64,000 nucleotides of DNA from positions 1 through 64,000 of the forward strand of contig NZ_QSEK01000010.1 in the NCBI RefSeq assembly GCF_003464165.1, given 5' to 3'. The stretch is from Eubacterium sp. AM49-13BH. Lineage in GTDB: Bacteria; Bacillota; Clostridia; Lachnospirales; Lachnospiraceae. Below are positions 18,725 to 28,021 of the stretch, in pieces. Within the stretch, counting starts at the first letter, position 1; each line of letters starts with the position of its first letter. The position numbers and the translations under genes were made by a program. A model generated the notes under the pieces. The model made no database searches. It saw only the letters and a list, made by a program, of their open reading frames with translations, and was not told the origin of the DNA.

Positions 18725-18756
18725 GAAATATAAACTAATTCCTAAATTACTGGCAA

Positions 18757-19839
18757 TTACTTCAACATCACCATATCCGCTATATACCACTTGCCGCTTC
18801 TTTTTACGAATATATACTCCATATGAGTAGGGTAATCTTTGAAACTGCCACTGTTATAGGATACTTGTAAATCAAAACTTACTTCACATGAAAAACAATC
18901 TTTTGTATATGACTGGTAATTATATACTTTCATATCACTGAATGCTGGTTCCCTGCTTACCTCTAACCATATATTAGTCTTTGATATTCTGGACAGGTAT
19001 GAGTATGCATATGAGCCAGGCAGTATGTATGGTGAAAGCTTTGCAAAGCCTTCATAATTAACTACATATTTACCGTAAATTTCTGTAATCTCTTTTATGC
19101 GGCTTTCCTGTTCCTCTATCAGCTTGCTATTAGCTTCAAATCCAAATTCATATACATTATCTGTGCTGCTTATAAGCTCCAGTTCACTGTTATACACAGG
19201 ACCTGTTGCTTTTATTTCATGTTCTTTATATACATTCTCTATATGATATGTTGTTGTCTTAGGCATATTAATGTGTTTGGCAACATTACTTAGTACTTCT
19301 GCATCTTTAGTTTCTGTTACATATTCACTTCCTAGCTTATTGCCATCAACTGTCACTTCTGAATTCTCCGGAACTATTATCTCATAGGTCTTTCCTTCAC
19401 AACTAAGTCCTGACACATCCGCAATTGTCCACTCATTTTTACTGTTTTTCTCAAGATATATTATTATATCTGTTTTCTGCCCGTCTTTCTTTAACTGATA
19501 TACTGGATTATCATTAGTGTACTCACCAGATTTCTTAGTGTATGCCCACTCTCCCTCACATAATACATTTTTAATATATTCTCTCACAGCTTCATCTAAC
19601 GCTTCACTGCCTTCATAAGCGTTTTCTCCCGTGTGTACATACTTTGTGAAATCTCCTGTGTCCTGTAATTGTATCTGTTCAGTTATCTTATCCATAGCAT
19701 ACTCTGGTCGTGACTGCTCATACTTTTTTAAAGCTGTCCACAGGATGCTCCACAGTACAACAAATCCTATCAGTACTATGGTGACAACTATTATATATAT
19801 TTTCCAGAATAACGGGATTTTTATTGTCTTTTTAATCAT
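18757..19839 (-). CDS. Membrane-anchored extracellular protein of unknown function
   Basis: About 360 residues: a short basic start (MIKKTIK), one membrane helix (about residues 12-32), then a long extracytoplasmic domain with alternating polar strands and a last segment (MEYIFVKRSGKWYIADMVML) resembling the end of NTF2-like or transpeptidase-associated folds. I do not recognise the family. ATG 19839 is chosen because GGAGG lies upstream and the helix then begins at a normal distance; the longer frame from 19887 adds a charged tail that overlaps the next gene. It follows the phosphodiester glycosidase-like gene, so both may be envelope proteins in one transcript. Confidence 0.6.
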   Translation of the reverse strand: MIKKTIKIPLFWKIYIIVVTIVLIGFVVLWSILWTALKKYEQSRPEYAMDKITEQIQLQDTGDFTKYVHTGENAYEGSEALDEAVREYIKNVLCEGEWAYTKKSGEYTNDNPVYQLKKDGQKTDIIIYLEKNSKNEWTIADVSGLSCEGKTYEIIVPENSEVTVDGNKLGSEYVTETKDAEVLSNVAKHINMPKTTTYHIENVYKEHEIKATGPVYNSELELISSTDNVYEFGFEANSKLIEEQESRIKEITEIYGKYVVNYEGFAKLSPYILPGSYAYSYLSRISKTNIWLEVSREPAFSDMKVYNYQSYTKDCFSCEVSFDLQVSYNSGSFKDYPTHMEYIFVKRSGKWYIADMVMLK

Positions 19840-19876
19840 TATTTTCTCAGCCTCCGGCCTGCCCCTTTTTAAACAT

Positions 19877-20869
19877 TTATTTAACAATTATTGTTGTCGG
19901 TAAATCTCTTGGTCCATACATTGATGCACAACTGTTGATGTATTCTCCATTGTAATACATAAGTGATGATGAACCACCATCAAGATTAGCCGCATTAACT
20001 GCACCATACTCAAGCATGAGCTCTATCACATCTGAATATGACGCTCCCAGACTGTTTACCTGGCGTCCATCTATTACTACAAGCAGTATTGAACCATCTT
20101 CTCTCTGTCCGATTGCTGTTCTTGGATTAAGACCGCTTCCGCTCCCATTAACTTCAACCGCTTCTCCATTAACAACAAGCACCGGCCCGAAGCTTACGGC
20201 ATCTCTTACTCCCCGGTCAAGTGCCGCCTGTGCTGTCATATCTCCCACTACAAGTACATTATTATTGTCTATACCTATAATTCCATAAGTTGTTCCCAGT
20301 GACCCCCACTTTAACCTGCCTTCTGATATAACAAGTCCATCCGGCTCGCCACCTGTTCCTACTCCTCCTGCATCCCGAAAACCGCCGGCATTAGTCGCAG
20401 CTATTGCGCCATAGCTTTCCGCTATCTCTGATACTTTCTTTCCCTTACAGCTTTTCCCATATTCTCCGCTTGTTCCTACCATAACTCTTGATGGGTCTCT
20501 TACAATCATCATCTTACCTCTGTAAGTATCCTTCTCTATATCAATAACCTCTATCATTGATTTTTCTTCTTGTGTAAGAATTGTTGTATCTGATATAAGC
20601 GAAGAATCTGTCACTTCATCTGTCTTCTGTATGGAATTGATTGCTCTTATTCTGGCTATCTCTTCATCTGAAAAAAATAGCGTTACAAGTATTCCTCCTG
20701 CACTTGATTCCATTGCTGAATTAACAAACAGATTTCTTGCTGTCTTTGATGGTCCGAATTCCATAATTCTTACAACGCCTAACAGCCCTATAAGAAGCAG
20801 AACCACTGTGGTAAGAATACATATTCCTACTCTCCTTACTATTTTCAATGCTATCCTTTTCTTTGTCAT
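19877..20869 (-). CDS. Membrane-anchored phosphodiester glycosidase domain protein (NAGPA-like)
   Basis: 330 residues from ATG 20869 (ribosome site GAAAGGATAG). One N-terminal helix (about residues 12-34) is followed by a linker and a C-terminal NAGPA/DUF2233 domain: AATNAGGFRD, EPDGLVISEG, NPRTAIGQREDGSILLVVIDGR and the ending NLDGGSSSLMYYNG are the family marks. Members are thought to remove N-acetylglucosamine from phosphodiester-linked glycans or to act in exopolysaccharide and wall metabolism; here it acts outside the membrane. It has its own promoter at 20900-20928. Confidence 0.82.
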   Translation of the reverse strand: MTKKRIALKIVRRVGICILTTVVLLLIGLLGVVRIMEFGPSKTARNLFVNSAMESSAGGILVTLFFSDEEIARIRAINSIQKTDEVTDSSLISDTTILTQEEKSMIEVIDIEKDTYRGKMMIVRDPSRVMVGTSGEYGKSCKGKKVSEIAESYGAIAATNAGGFRDAGGVGTGGEPDGLVISEGRLKWGSLGTTYGIIGIDNNNVLVVGDMTAQAALDRGVRDAVSFGPVLVVNGEAVEVNGSGSGLNPRTAIGQREDGSILLVVIDGRQVNSLGASYSDVIELMLEYGAVNAANLDGGSSSLMYYNGEYINSCASMYGPRDLPTTIIVK

Positions 20870-20899
20870 AATTTCTATCCTTTCACACAAAGTGAAAAA

Positions 20900-20928
20900 A
20901 TTATAGCATAAAAAAAGGCCAGAGTAAA
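20900..20928 (-). promoter_or_regulatory. Promoter of the 20869 gene, lying inside the upstream terminator
   Basis: TATAAT (20900-20905) with an extended TG and TTTACT (20923-20928), 17 bases apart, minus strand. The -35 box falls in the loop and arm of the terminator hairpin at 20910-20939. Confidence 0.6.
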
Positions 20929-20939
20929 TCACTCTGACC
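20910..20939 (-). terminator. Rho-independent terminator after the 20973-21200 gene
   Basis: GGTCAGAGT pairs with ACTCTGGCC on the minus strand and is followed by seven T. Confidence 0.75.
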
Positions 20940-20972
20940 ATTATTTTAGACATATTCTGTTATAAATATATT

Positions 20973-21200
20973 CTACATATCAGCAAGCAATTCCTTTGCC
21001 TTGTCCATAGAATCCATATGAACATAGATATCACACTTAGAATTCTTGCTGTTATTAAGGAACTTGAACACGCCTGTGTGGAAATTCCACTTCTCAAAAT
21101 ATGATATATTGTTTCTTCTAAGAACTCTCTCTATCTTTCTGCTTTCTTCTAATGTTACATCAGAACGCAATAAACGTTCATTAGTTCCGACTTCTGACAT
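20973..21200 (-). CDS. Small protein of unknown function
   Basis: 75 residues, mostly charged, with no membrane segment. The arrangement of a LEESRKIERVLRRNNISYFEKW segment followed by a strand-rich middle and MDKAKELLADM at the end recalls small DUF2007-like cytosolic proteins, but the match is weak. It has its own terminator. ATG 21200 lies behind a weak AAGAGG. Between it and the ilvE terminator there is no other gene. Confidence 0.5.
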   Translation of the reverse strand: MSEVGTNERLLRSDVTLEESRKIERVLRRNNISYFEKWNFHTGVFKFLNNSKNSKCDIYVHMDSMDKAKELLADM

Positions 21201-21276
21201 ACTGCTGCACCTCTTTACTAACGTCTGTTATATTAGTATGTTATCACATTTTTAATGTAAAATCCACTTTAGAAAA

Positions 21277-21310
21277 TTAAAAAATCGGTCTGAACACTTG
21301 TCCAGACCGA
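21277..21310 (-). terminator. Rho-independent terminator of ilvE
   Basis: On the minus strand TCGGTCTG pairs with CAGACCGA (21285-21310) and is followed by a run of T (21277-21284). Confidence 0.8.
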
Positions 21311-21332
21311 ATAAACATTTAAAGAATATCAA

Positions 21333-22358
21333 TTAAGCGATTGTGTAAATCCATCCCTTAGGAGCTTCAATCTTGCCCATCTGGATACCTGTTAATGTAT
21401 CATAGAGCTTCTGGATTGTAGGACCCATCTTCTCCATTCCGCTTGGGAAGCAGATTTCCTTACCATGGTCGTTAATCTTTCCAACAGGTGAGATAACTGC
21501 AGCTGTACCACAAAGACCACACTCTGCAAAATCCTTAACTTCATCAAAGAGAACTTCTCTTTCCTCAACCTCTAATCCAAGATATTCCTTAGCAACAACC
21601 ATTAATGAACGGCGTGTGATTGATGGAAGAATTGAATTAGACTTTGGTGTTACGAACTTACCATCTTTAGTGATGAAGATGAAGTTAGCACCACCTGTCT
21701 CCTCAACCTTAGTTCTTGTTGCTGGGTCAAGGTACATGTTCTCTGCATATCCTTCTTCATGTGCTGTCATAATAGCATGTAAGCTCATTGCATAGTTAAG
21801 TCCAGCCTTTATATGTCCTGTTCCGTGTGGTGCTGCTCTATCAAAATCTGAAACTTTGATAGTAATAGGCTTAGCACCGCCCTTGAAGTAAGGACCTACT
21901 GGAGTTGTAAGTACTCTGAACTGATATTCATCAGCAGGCTTAACTCCGATAACAGGGTTACTTCCGAACATGTATGGACGGACATAAAGTGTAGCACCTG
22001 AACCAAAAGGTGGTACCCATGCTGCATTAGCTTCTACTGTCTTAGCAACTGCCTCTACCCACTTATCTTCTGGGTAAACTGGCATTTCAAGTCTCTCACA
22101 TGAATCTTTCATTCTTGCTGCATTCAGATCTGGGCGGAACATAACAATGTGACCATCCTCTGTTGTATAAGCCTTAAGACCTTCAAAACATGTCTGTGCA
22201 TACTGAAGGACACCTGCACACTCGTTAATGACAACCTTGTCATCCTCTGTAAGTGTTCCGTTATCCCATGCGCCATCTTTATAGTTGGCTACGAATCTCT
22301 TGTCAGTCTTGATGTAACCAAAGCCAAGGCTTGACCAATCAATATTCTTCTTTTCCAT
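21333..22358 (-). CDS. ilvE: Branched-chain amino acid aminotransferase
   Basis: 341 residues of the class IV aminotransferase family, large (type II) form. Visible marks: LQYAQTCFEGLKAY near the start, the PLP lysine region GHIKAGLNYAMSLHA, and EETGGANFIF with the following SILPSITRRS. It interconverts leucine, isoleucine and valine with their 2-oxo acids in the cytoplasm. It is transcribed from its own promoter (22422-22450) and ends in its own terminator, so it is a single-gene unit. The preceding aldolase-like gene runs the same way. Confidence 0.93.
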   Translation of the reverse strand: MEKKNIDWSSLGFGYIKTDKRFVANYKDGAWDNGTLTEDDKVVINECAGVLQYAQTCFEGLKAYTTEDGHIVMFRPDLNAARMKDSCERLEMPVYPEDKWVEAVAKTVEANAAWVPPFGSGATLYVRPYMFGSNPVIGVKPADEYQFRVLTTPVGPYFKGGAKPITIKVSDFDRAAPHGTGHIKAGLNYAMSLHAIMTAHEEGYAENMYLDPATRTKVEETGGANFIFITKDGKFVTPKSNSILPSITRRSLMVVAKEYLGLEVEEREVLFDEVKDFAECGLCGTAAVISPVGKINDHGKEICFPSGMEKMGPTIQKLYDTLTGIQMGKIEAPKGWIYTIA

Positions 22359-22421
22359 TGTTAGTACTTCCTTTCATCTAAAGATACTGATGTAAAAAAT
22401 GTTTTACACGATTTTGAGCAT

Positions 22422-22450
22422 ATTTTACGCTCTTAAAAATGTCATGTCAA
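22422..22450 (-). promoter_or_regulatory. ilvE promoter
   Basis: TTGACA (22445-22450) and TAAAAT (22422-22427) with 17 bases between, minus strand. The -10 box lies in the centre of an inverted repeat GAGC-N9-GCTC (22416-22432), and a second repeat GTAAAA/TTTTAC follows in the leader (22392-22407); either could be an operator. Confidence 0.65.
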
Positions 22451-22457
22451 CATTTCA

Positions 22458-23438
22458 TTATTCATCTCCGGTAATTTCTGTGTAATATTTAGCATAATCG
22501 GTTCTTTCTGCCTTAGTAAATGCAATTGCTGTTCTTGGATGCTGGTTAGTCTGACCGGTAAGCATGTACTGTACATCACATCCCCATACAACACCTGATG
22601 CTTTAAGTGGAACCATATGCTTCTCAATAAACTTAAGCACTGGAACTATATTAAACTTAGGATTTCTTAAGAACCCTAATAATAATTCTGAATAGCAGTT
22701 ACCTGCACCTCTTCCCATTCCGCTTACTGTTGCATCAAGAAGGCTTACGCCGATTGAGCATGCCTCGATTGTATTGGCAAATGCAAGCTGCTGGTTGTTA
22801 TGTGCATGTATACCAACACTTTTTCCATACTTCTCTGCTATCTTAATGTATTTGTCAGCAAGTCTTCTTACCTGCTCCGGGTATAATGAACCATAGCTGT
22901 CAACAAGGTATATATACTGTGCCTTGCTCTGTGATGCAAGAAGCTCTAATGCAAGGTCTAACTCATTCTCACCTGCTGTTGATATCGCCATAATATTGAC
23001 TGTAACCTCATATCCCATATCTGAACAGTAGTTAGCCATCTCAATAGCTGCCGGAATGGTATTAATATATGTTGCAACTCTCACCATATCAACAACTGAC
23101 TCTGATTTAGGTGGAATATCTCTCTTCATATTAGTTCTTCCGACATCAGCCATAACTGATATCTTAAGTGGTGTATCATTCTCGCCAACAATAGCTCTGA
23201 TATCTTCTTCCTTACAGAACTTCCACTTTCCGAATTCTTTCTCATTAAATATATCCTTATCAGCCTTATATCCAAATTCCATATAATCAACGCCTGCTGC
23301 CACATTAGCTTCATAAAGATCTTTAACAAACTCATCAGTGAATTCAAAATTATTCACAAGACCTCCATCTCTTAATGTACAGTCCATAACCTTGATGTCT
23401 GGTCTGTAAGAAGTCAAATTACCCCTGTTTTCTGCCAT
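22458..23438 (-). CDS. HMGL-like aldolase family protein
   Basis: 326 residues. The DRE-TIM fold of the HMG-CoA lyase-like family is shown by VMDCTLRDGGLVN at the start, FGYKADK, the DVGRTNM strand, and VGIHAHNNQQLAFANTIEA with the metal-binding His pair, then SGMGRGAGNCYSELLL. Relatives include 4-hydroxy-2-oxovalerate aldolase, isopropylmalate and homocitrate synthases. The shorter length and missing C-terminal regulatory part speak for an aldolase rather than LeuA. Substrate is unknown. ATG 23438 follows ACAGGAGG; a longer frame from 23498 reads through repeats that look like ribosome sites, so it is not used. Confidence 0.78.
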   Translation of the reverse strand: MAENRGNLTSYRPDIKVMDCTLRDGGLVNNFEFTDEFVKDLYEANVAAGVDYMEFGYKADKDIFNEKEFGKWKFCKEEDIRAIVGENDTPLKISVMADVGRTNMKRDIPPKSESVVDMVRVATYINTIPAAIEMANYCSDMGYEVTVNIMAISTAGENELDLALELLASQSKAQYIYLVDSYGSLYPEQVRRLADKYIKIAEKYGKSVGIHAHNNQQLAFANTIEACSIGVSLLDATVSGMGRGAGNCYSELLLGFLRNPKFNIVPVLKFIEKHMVPLKASGVVWGCDVQYMLTGQTNQHPRTAIAFTKAERTDYAKYYTEITGDE

Positions 23439-23446
23439 AACCTGTT

Positions 23447-23536
23447 TCCTCCTGTAAAATTTCCTCCTGGAATTGTTTCCTTTCGGAATTGCTCCCATTC
23501 AGAATTGTTTCACTTTAAACCGTTACGCTTTAAAGT
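23447..23536 (-). other. Tandem ribosome-site-like repeats and inverted repeat in the aldolase leader
   Basis: The minus strand has four adjoining units of 15-17 bases (CAATTC then a purine run): two end in AGGAGGAAA and one in AAAGGAAA (23447-23510). Just upstream, ACTTTAAA-N9-TTTAAAGT (23512-23536) is an 8-base inverted repeat. Only the last AGGAGG is at the right distance from the start. Confidence 0.6.
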
Positions 23537-23643
23537 ACTAAACTGTTTTGAATTATAACACATCTATTGAGGTTGTCAACTGTTGATGTAAGATTTTTAG
23601 CTTTGACCTACTAATCTTCCATAACTGCTTCCGCATTATGCCA

Positions 23644-26600
23644 TCACGACTTCACCGTCAGCCTCTCAATAAACACATCCATCAACGCATTAAGCCCCTT
23701 AAGATATTCCTTCGCATTAGTGAATTTCTTCTTTGTTACAGTCCATATGAATGCAGGATTGGCGTCTACTCTCATCTGTATTGCACCGCCATACTCGTCA
23801 AGAAGCTTCTTTATAGCATCCGGGTCTAATTCAGCCTTAGGATAAACTGTCATCACCGTACGCCATACCGCAGTTCCTGATTCCTGATGTGTCACGCCGC
23901 CCTTTATCTCTATCATGCCAAGCTTATGTGCCTTTGACTTGATAAGCGCAATCATAAGCAGATTGTCGGCGCATGATGGCACACTTCCGTATCTGTCTGA
24001 TAACTCGTCCTTCATATCTGATAATTCATCCATGTTCTCAAGTGCAGCAATTCTCTTATATATATCAAGCTTCTGGTACTCACTCTTAATATATGTTGCC
24101 GGAATATAAGCATCCACATCTACATCTATTGTTGTCTCAAACTCATACTCATTCTTAATTCCCTTAAGATTGTTGACCGCCTGATTAAGCATTTTACAGT
24201 ACAGGTCGTATCCTACAGCCGCCATGTGACCGTGCTGGCTGTTCCCAAGCACATTTCCTGCACCTCGGATTTCCAGATCCTTCATCGCAATCTTAAAGCC
24301 CGAACCAAAATCCGCAAATTCCCTGATTACGCTGAGTCGCTTTTCCGCTACCTCTGTCAGTACCTTATCTCTTCTGTACAGCAAAAATGCATACGCAGTC
24401 CTTGAGCTTCTGCCAACTCTTCCTCTTAGCTGATAAAGCTGAGAAAGTCCAAAACGATCTGCATCTTCAATTATCATTGTGTTGCAGTTGGATATATCCA
24501 TACCTGTTTCAATTATAGTTGTAGACACCAGCACATCTATCTCACCATTAACGAAATCACACATTATCTTCTCAAGCTCCCGTTTAGCCATCTGACCGTG
24601 GGCATATGCCACATTTGCATCAGGAACAAGCTCCTGAATGTGTGCAGCCGCCTCATCAATGCTTCTTACACGGTTGTATACATAGTATACCTGACCGTTT
24701 CTGGCAAGCTCTCTTGTGATTGCCTCTCGTATCATCTCATCATTATGCTCTGTAACGAAAGTCTGTATCGGAACACGGTCAACCGGAGGCTCCTCAAGAA
24801 CACTCATATCCCTGATTCCCGCAAGGCTCATGTGAAGCGTTCTTGGAATCGGAGTGGCACTAAGCGTAAGTACATCAACATTATTCTTTAACTTCTTAAT
24901 CTTCTCCTTGTGTGTAACACCAAATCGCTGTTCCTCATCAATAATAAGAAGTCCCAGATCCTTGAACACCACGTCTTTAGAAAGAAGCCTGTGTGTGCCT
25001 ATTACAATGTCAACCATGCCCTTCTTAAGTTCCTCAATAGTCTCCTTATTCTGTGCCGAAGTTCTGAAGCTTGACAACTGGGCTACCGTAACCGGAAAGT
25101 CCTTCATTCTCTGTTCAAATGTGGTAAAATGCTGACTTGCAAGTACTGTTGTCGGTACAAGATAAGCAACCTGCTTTCCTTCCTGAACCGCCTTAAATGC
25201 TGCTCTTATCGCAATCTCTGTCTTACCATAGCCCACATCTCCACATATAAGTCTGTCCATTACCCTGCGGCTTTCCATGTCATGCTTCGTGTCTTCTATC
25301 GCATTTAACTGGTCTGTTGTCTCCTCATAAGGGAACATTTCCTCAAATTCCTGCTGCCATACCGTATCCGGTCCAAACTGGTATCCTTCTATTCTCTGTC
25401 TCGTGGCATACAGCTCAACAAGGTCTTTAGCCACTTCTTCAACAGCTGAATGAACCTTTGACTTAGTCTTGCCCCACTCTGAACCGCCAATCTTATTAAG
25501 CTTCGGCTTCTTCTCAACATCCGAACCCGCAAATTTCTGCAGACGGTCAAGCTGTGTTGCGAGCACATAAAGGTTGCTGTTATCTGCGTAAGATATCTTG
25601 ATGTAATCCTTCTCAACACCTTCAACCTTAATCTTCTCAATGCCCTTGTACTGGCCTATACCGTAATTCTCATGAACAACATAATCGCCAATATTAAGTT
25701 CATTAAAGCCTGCAATATTCTTGCCGTCGTACTCCTTCTTCTTTACTTTCTTGCGCTTCTTCTCTGTAAATATGTCATTCTCAGCAATGCACACAAAGCC
25801 CTGCAGCGGATACTCAAATCCCCTGTGAAGACTTCCGTAAGTAACCATCACAAGTCCGCCTGCCATGGATTTATTGCTGTCCTCTGTATAGAAGCTCTCA
25901 ATCCCAAGCCTTCCGAGGTCATCAACAATTCTGTTAGCTCTTGTTCTTGAGCTGCACACAAGAAGAACTGCATATTTATTGCGTTTGTACTTCCTTATGT
26001 CATCTGAAAGATATTCAAAGCTGTTATTATATGAGCTTATGCTTCTCGCTTCAATATGCATTGAATAATCTATCCCAAAGAATTCAGGTGTGTATTCAAG
26101 TGTTGTCAGCACAAGCTGCTTATGTCCGTTCATTGAAAGAACGGCTGTCTCCATATCCATAAACATATGTGTCTGACTTGGTAGCACATAACCGCTTTCT
26201 AATCTGTTCTTCATACTCTCACTGTACTCATAGAAAGTCATGTCGCTGTGTTCCTTAAGCCTTGCAGGTTCGTCTACGACAATAAGAGTATCTCCCTTAG
26301 GGAAATACTCTGCCAGACTGCTCACTCTGTCTGCAAATGTATATATGAATTTGCTGTAATCTCCTGTCCTTAACGCGTCATCAAACATTCTGTTAAGATG
26401 ATTGCCAGCCTCTATCTGTTCCTTAGTACGCTTTCTTTTATCTGCTCCGAACAGCTTCATCTGTTCATCTTTTTCATGTCTGATTTTTTCAATTCCCTGC
26501 TCTATCTCATCCTCTGTAAAAAGAAACTCTGTTGCAGGAAATACCGTATAACTCTTATAGTTCTCAATGGAACGCTGACTGTCTGCATCAAATGCCCTTA

Positions 26601-27267
26601 TTGAGTCTATCTCATCGTCCCACAATTCAATTCTCACAGGTGCTTCGTCTGTATATGAAAATATATCAATTATTCCGCCTCTTATGGCAAACTGTCCTCT
26701 GGCTTCAACCATTCCGAATCTCTCGAATCCCATAGCAGTAAGCTTCTTTGCCATATCCTCTACATCGAGTATGTCACCCTTCTTAAGGTTAATTACTGCC
26801 CTCCTGAATCTGTCGACTGGAAGAAGCATATCTGATATTCCATCAATGGTTGTCACTATTGTAAGCGGTCCATCTGAAACTTTCTCTGTTGATTTCTCCA
26901 TTCCGGATTTGGCGATGTCCGATTTATTCAATCTGTCAATTATGGCTGCTATACATCTGATTCGCTCTCCGGCAATCTGTCGTCCCTGCACATCTGCGTT
27001 ATAAAATATTACATCCTTCGCAGGATAATACATTACATTACCGCTGTTAAAGAATCTGGCATCCTCCGCCATATCCCTTGCTTTCCCCTCATCACTGGTT
27101 ATAACAAGCTGGAAGTTATAATTGCTGGCTATGGCACTTGAAAAATGCAGCTTCTGCGTGTCAATACAGCCACTTACCATTACTGTTCTGCCGCCATCTT
27201 TAGCAAGCTCTTTATTAAGTTGTTCCACACCGGCTGTATTATACACCGGCTCAAATATTGCTTTCAT
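23644..27267 (-). CDS. mfd: Transcription-repair coupling factor Mfd
   Basis: 1207 residues, a full-length Mfd. In order: a UvrB-like N-terminal part, the RNA polymerase-interaction domain (GDYVVHENYGIGQYKG, about residue 520), the translocase with Walker A (LICGDVGYGKTEIAIRAAF), DEEQRFG in motif II, TATPIPRTL, and SQLYQLRGRVGRS in motif VI, then the C-terminal D7 domain. It removes RNA polymerase stalled at DNA damage and recruits UvrA. It lies 13 bases downstream of pth in the same direction, an arrangement seen in many Firmicutes. Confidence 0.97.
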   Translation of the reverse strand: MKAIFEPVYNTAGVEQLNKELAKDGGRTVMVSGCIDTQKLHFSSAIASNYNFQLVITSDEGKARDMAEDARFFNSGNVMYYPAKDVIFYNADVQGRQIAGERIRCIAAIIDRLNKSDIAKSGMEKSTEKVSDGPLTIVTTIDGISDMLLPVDRFRRAVINLKKGDILDVEDMAKKLTAMGFERFGMVEARGQFAIRGGIIDIFSYTDEAPVRIELWDDEIDSIRAFDADSQRSIENYKSYTVFPATEFLFTEDEIEQGIEKIRHEKDEQMKLFGADKRKRTKEQIEAGNHLNRMFDDALRTGDYSKFIYTFADRVSSLAEYFPKGDTLIVVDEPARLKEHSDMTFYEYSESMKNRLESGYVLPSQTHMFMDMETAVLSMNGHKQLVLTTLEYTPEFFGIDYSMHIEARSISSYNNSFEYLSDDIRKYKRNKYAVLLVCSSRTRANRIVDDLGRLGIESFYTEDSNKSMAGGLVMVTYGSLHRGFEYPLQGFVCIAENDIFTEKKRKKVKKKEYDGKNIAGFNELNIGDYVVHENYGIGQYKGIEKIKVEGVEKDYIKISYADNSNLYVLATQLDRLQKFAGSDVEKKPKLNKIGGSEWGKTKSKVHSAVEEVAKDLVELYATRQRIEGYQFGPDTVWQQEFEEMFPYEETTDQLNAIEDTKHDMESRRVMDRLICGDVGYGKTEIAIRAAFKAVQEGKQVAYLVPTTVLASQHFTTFEQRMKDFPVTVAQLSSFRTSAQNKETIEELKKGMVDIVIGTHRLLSKDVVFKDLGLLIIDEEQRFGVTHKEKIKKLKNNVDVLTLSATPIPRTLHMSLAGIRDMSVLEEPPVDRVPIQTFVTEHNDEMIREAITRELARNGQVYYVYNRVRSIDEAAAHIQELVPDANVAYAHGQMAKRELEKIMCDFVNGEIDVLVSTTIIETGMDISNCNTMIIEDADRFGLSQLYQLRGRVGRSSRTAYAFLLYRRDKVLTEVAEKRLSVIREFADFGSGFKIAMKDLEIRGAGNVLGNSQHGHMAAVGYDLYCKMLNQAVNNLKGIKNEYEFETTIDVDVDAYIPATYIKSEYQKLDIYKRIAALENMDELSDMKDELSDRYGSVPSCADNLLMIALIKSKAHKLGMIEIKGGVTHQESGTAVWRTVMTVYPKAELDPDAIKKLLDEYGGAIQMRVDANPAFIWTVTKKKFTNAKEYLKGLNALMDVFIERLTVKS

Positions 27268-27280
27268 ATTATACCACCAG

Positions 27281-27841
27281 TTATCCGTTATATTTATTCA
27301 TACCACTTTCTATTCCATCTGTAAGTATGCATTCTACAGCTTCACAGGCTTTCTTATTAGCCTCTCTTAATGTTGCATATTCCTCTGTAGGAAATTTCCC
27401 AAGCACCCAGTCTGCAAGATCCCAGTTCTTAGGCTTATCGCCGACTCCGAACTTTATTCTCTTGAACTTGTCGCTTCCAAGATGTGCTATTATACTCTTG
27501 ATTCCATTGTGTCCACCTGCACTTCCCTTTGCACGGAGTCTTAGTTTACCTACGTCAAGACTTATATCATCGAAGATAACAATAAAATCATCTATATCAC
27601 ATTTGTAATAATCCATAACTTCTCTTATACACTCGCCTGAATTATTCATATATGTCATAGGCTTAACAAGTATTACTTTCTGACCTGCTATTACGCCTTT
27701 TCCGATAAGTCCTTTGTGCTTTGCTGTGTCCACACTGATATTATATTTGTCTGCAAGCTCGTCTATTACTGAAAATCCTGCATTGTGTCTTGTTCCCATA
27801 TATTCTTTACCCGGATTACCCAGTCCCGCTATTATATACAT
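27281..27841 (-). CDS. pth: Peptidyl-tRNA hydrolase
   Basis: 186 residues. Signatures are IAGLGNPGKEYMGTRHNAGF (catalytic His in TRHN), KPMTYMNNSGE and the DDISLDVGKLRLRAKGSAGGHNG motif. It frees tRNA from peptidyl-tRNA released early from ribosomes. The start at ATG 27841 follows AGGAGG; the upstream ATG in frame at 27865 would add eight residues not usual in the family. It precedes mfd. Confidence 0.95.
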   Translation of the reverse strand: MYIIAGLGNPGKEYMGTRHNAGFSVIDELADKYNISVDTAKHKGLIGKGVIAGQKVILVKPMTYMNNSGECIREVMDYYKCDIDDFIVIFDDISLDVGKLRLRAKGSAGGHNGIKSIIAHLGSDKFKRIKFGVGDKPKNWDLADWVLGKFPTEEYATLREANKKACEAVECILTDGIESGMNKYNG

Positions 27842-27949
27842 AACATCCTCCTGATTAATTATCATATATTAGCAAGTATATAACATATTTCTTCTTTTGG
27901 CTATCTTAACGCATCATCTGTAACCTGACAGGTTAAGACAACCTTATCT

Positions 27950-27994
27950 TTATCCAAAAAGTCCCGCAAGTCATAACGACCGCGGGACTTTTTG
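27950..27994 (-). terminator. Rho-independent terminator of the pectinesterase gene
   Basis: AAAGTCCCGC pairs with GCGGGACTTT (27956-27994) and on the minus strand is followed by T residues. The arms are strongly GC-rich against an AT-rich background. Confidence 0.85.
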
Positions 27995-28021
27995 TTATAT
28001 TAAACAATTATTTAATTATAA

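Noticed and set aside
22380..22445. T-box or amino acid riboswitch before ilvE
   Set aside because: No T-box core or antiterminator sequence is present; the leader is short and shows only small inverted repeats.
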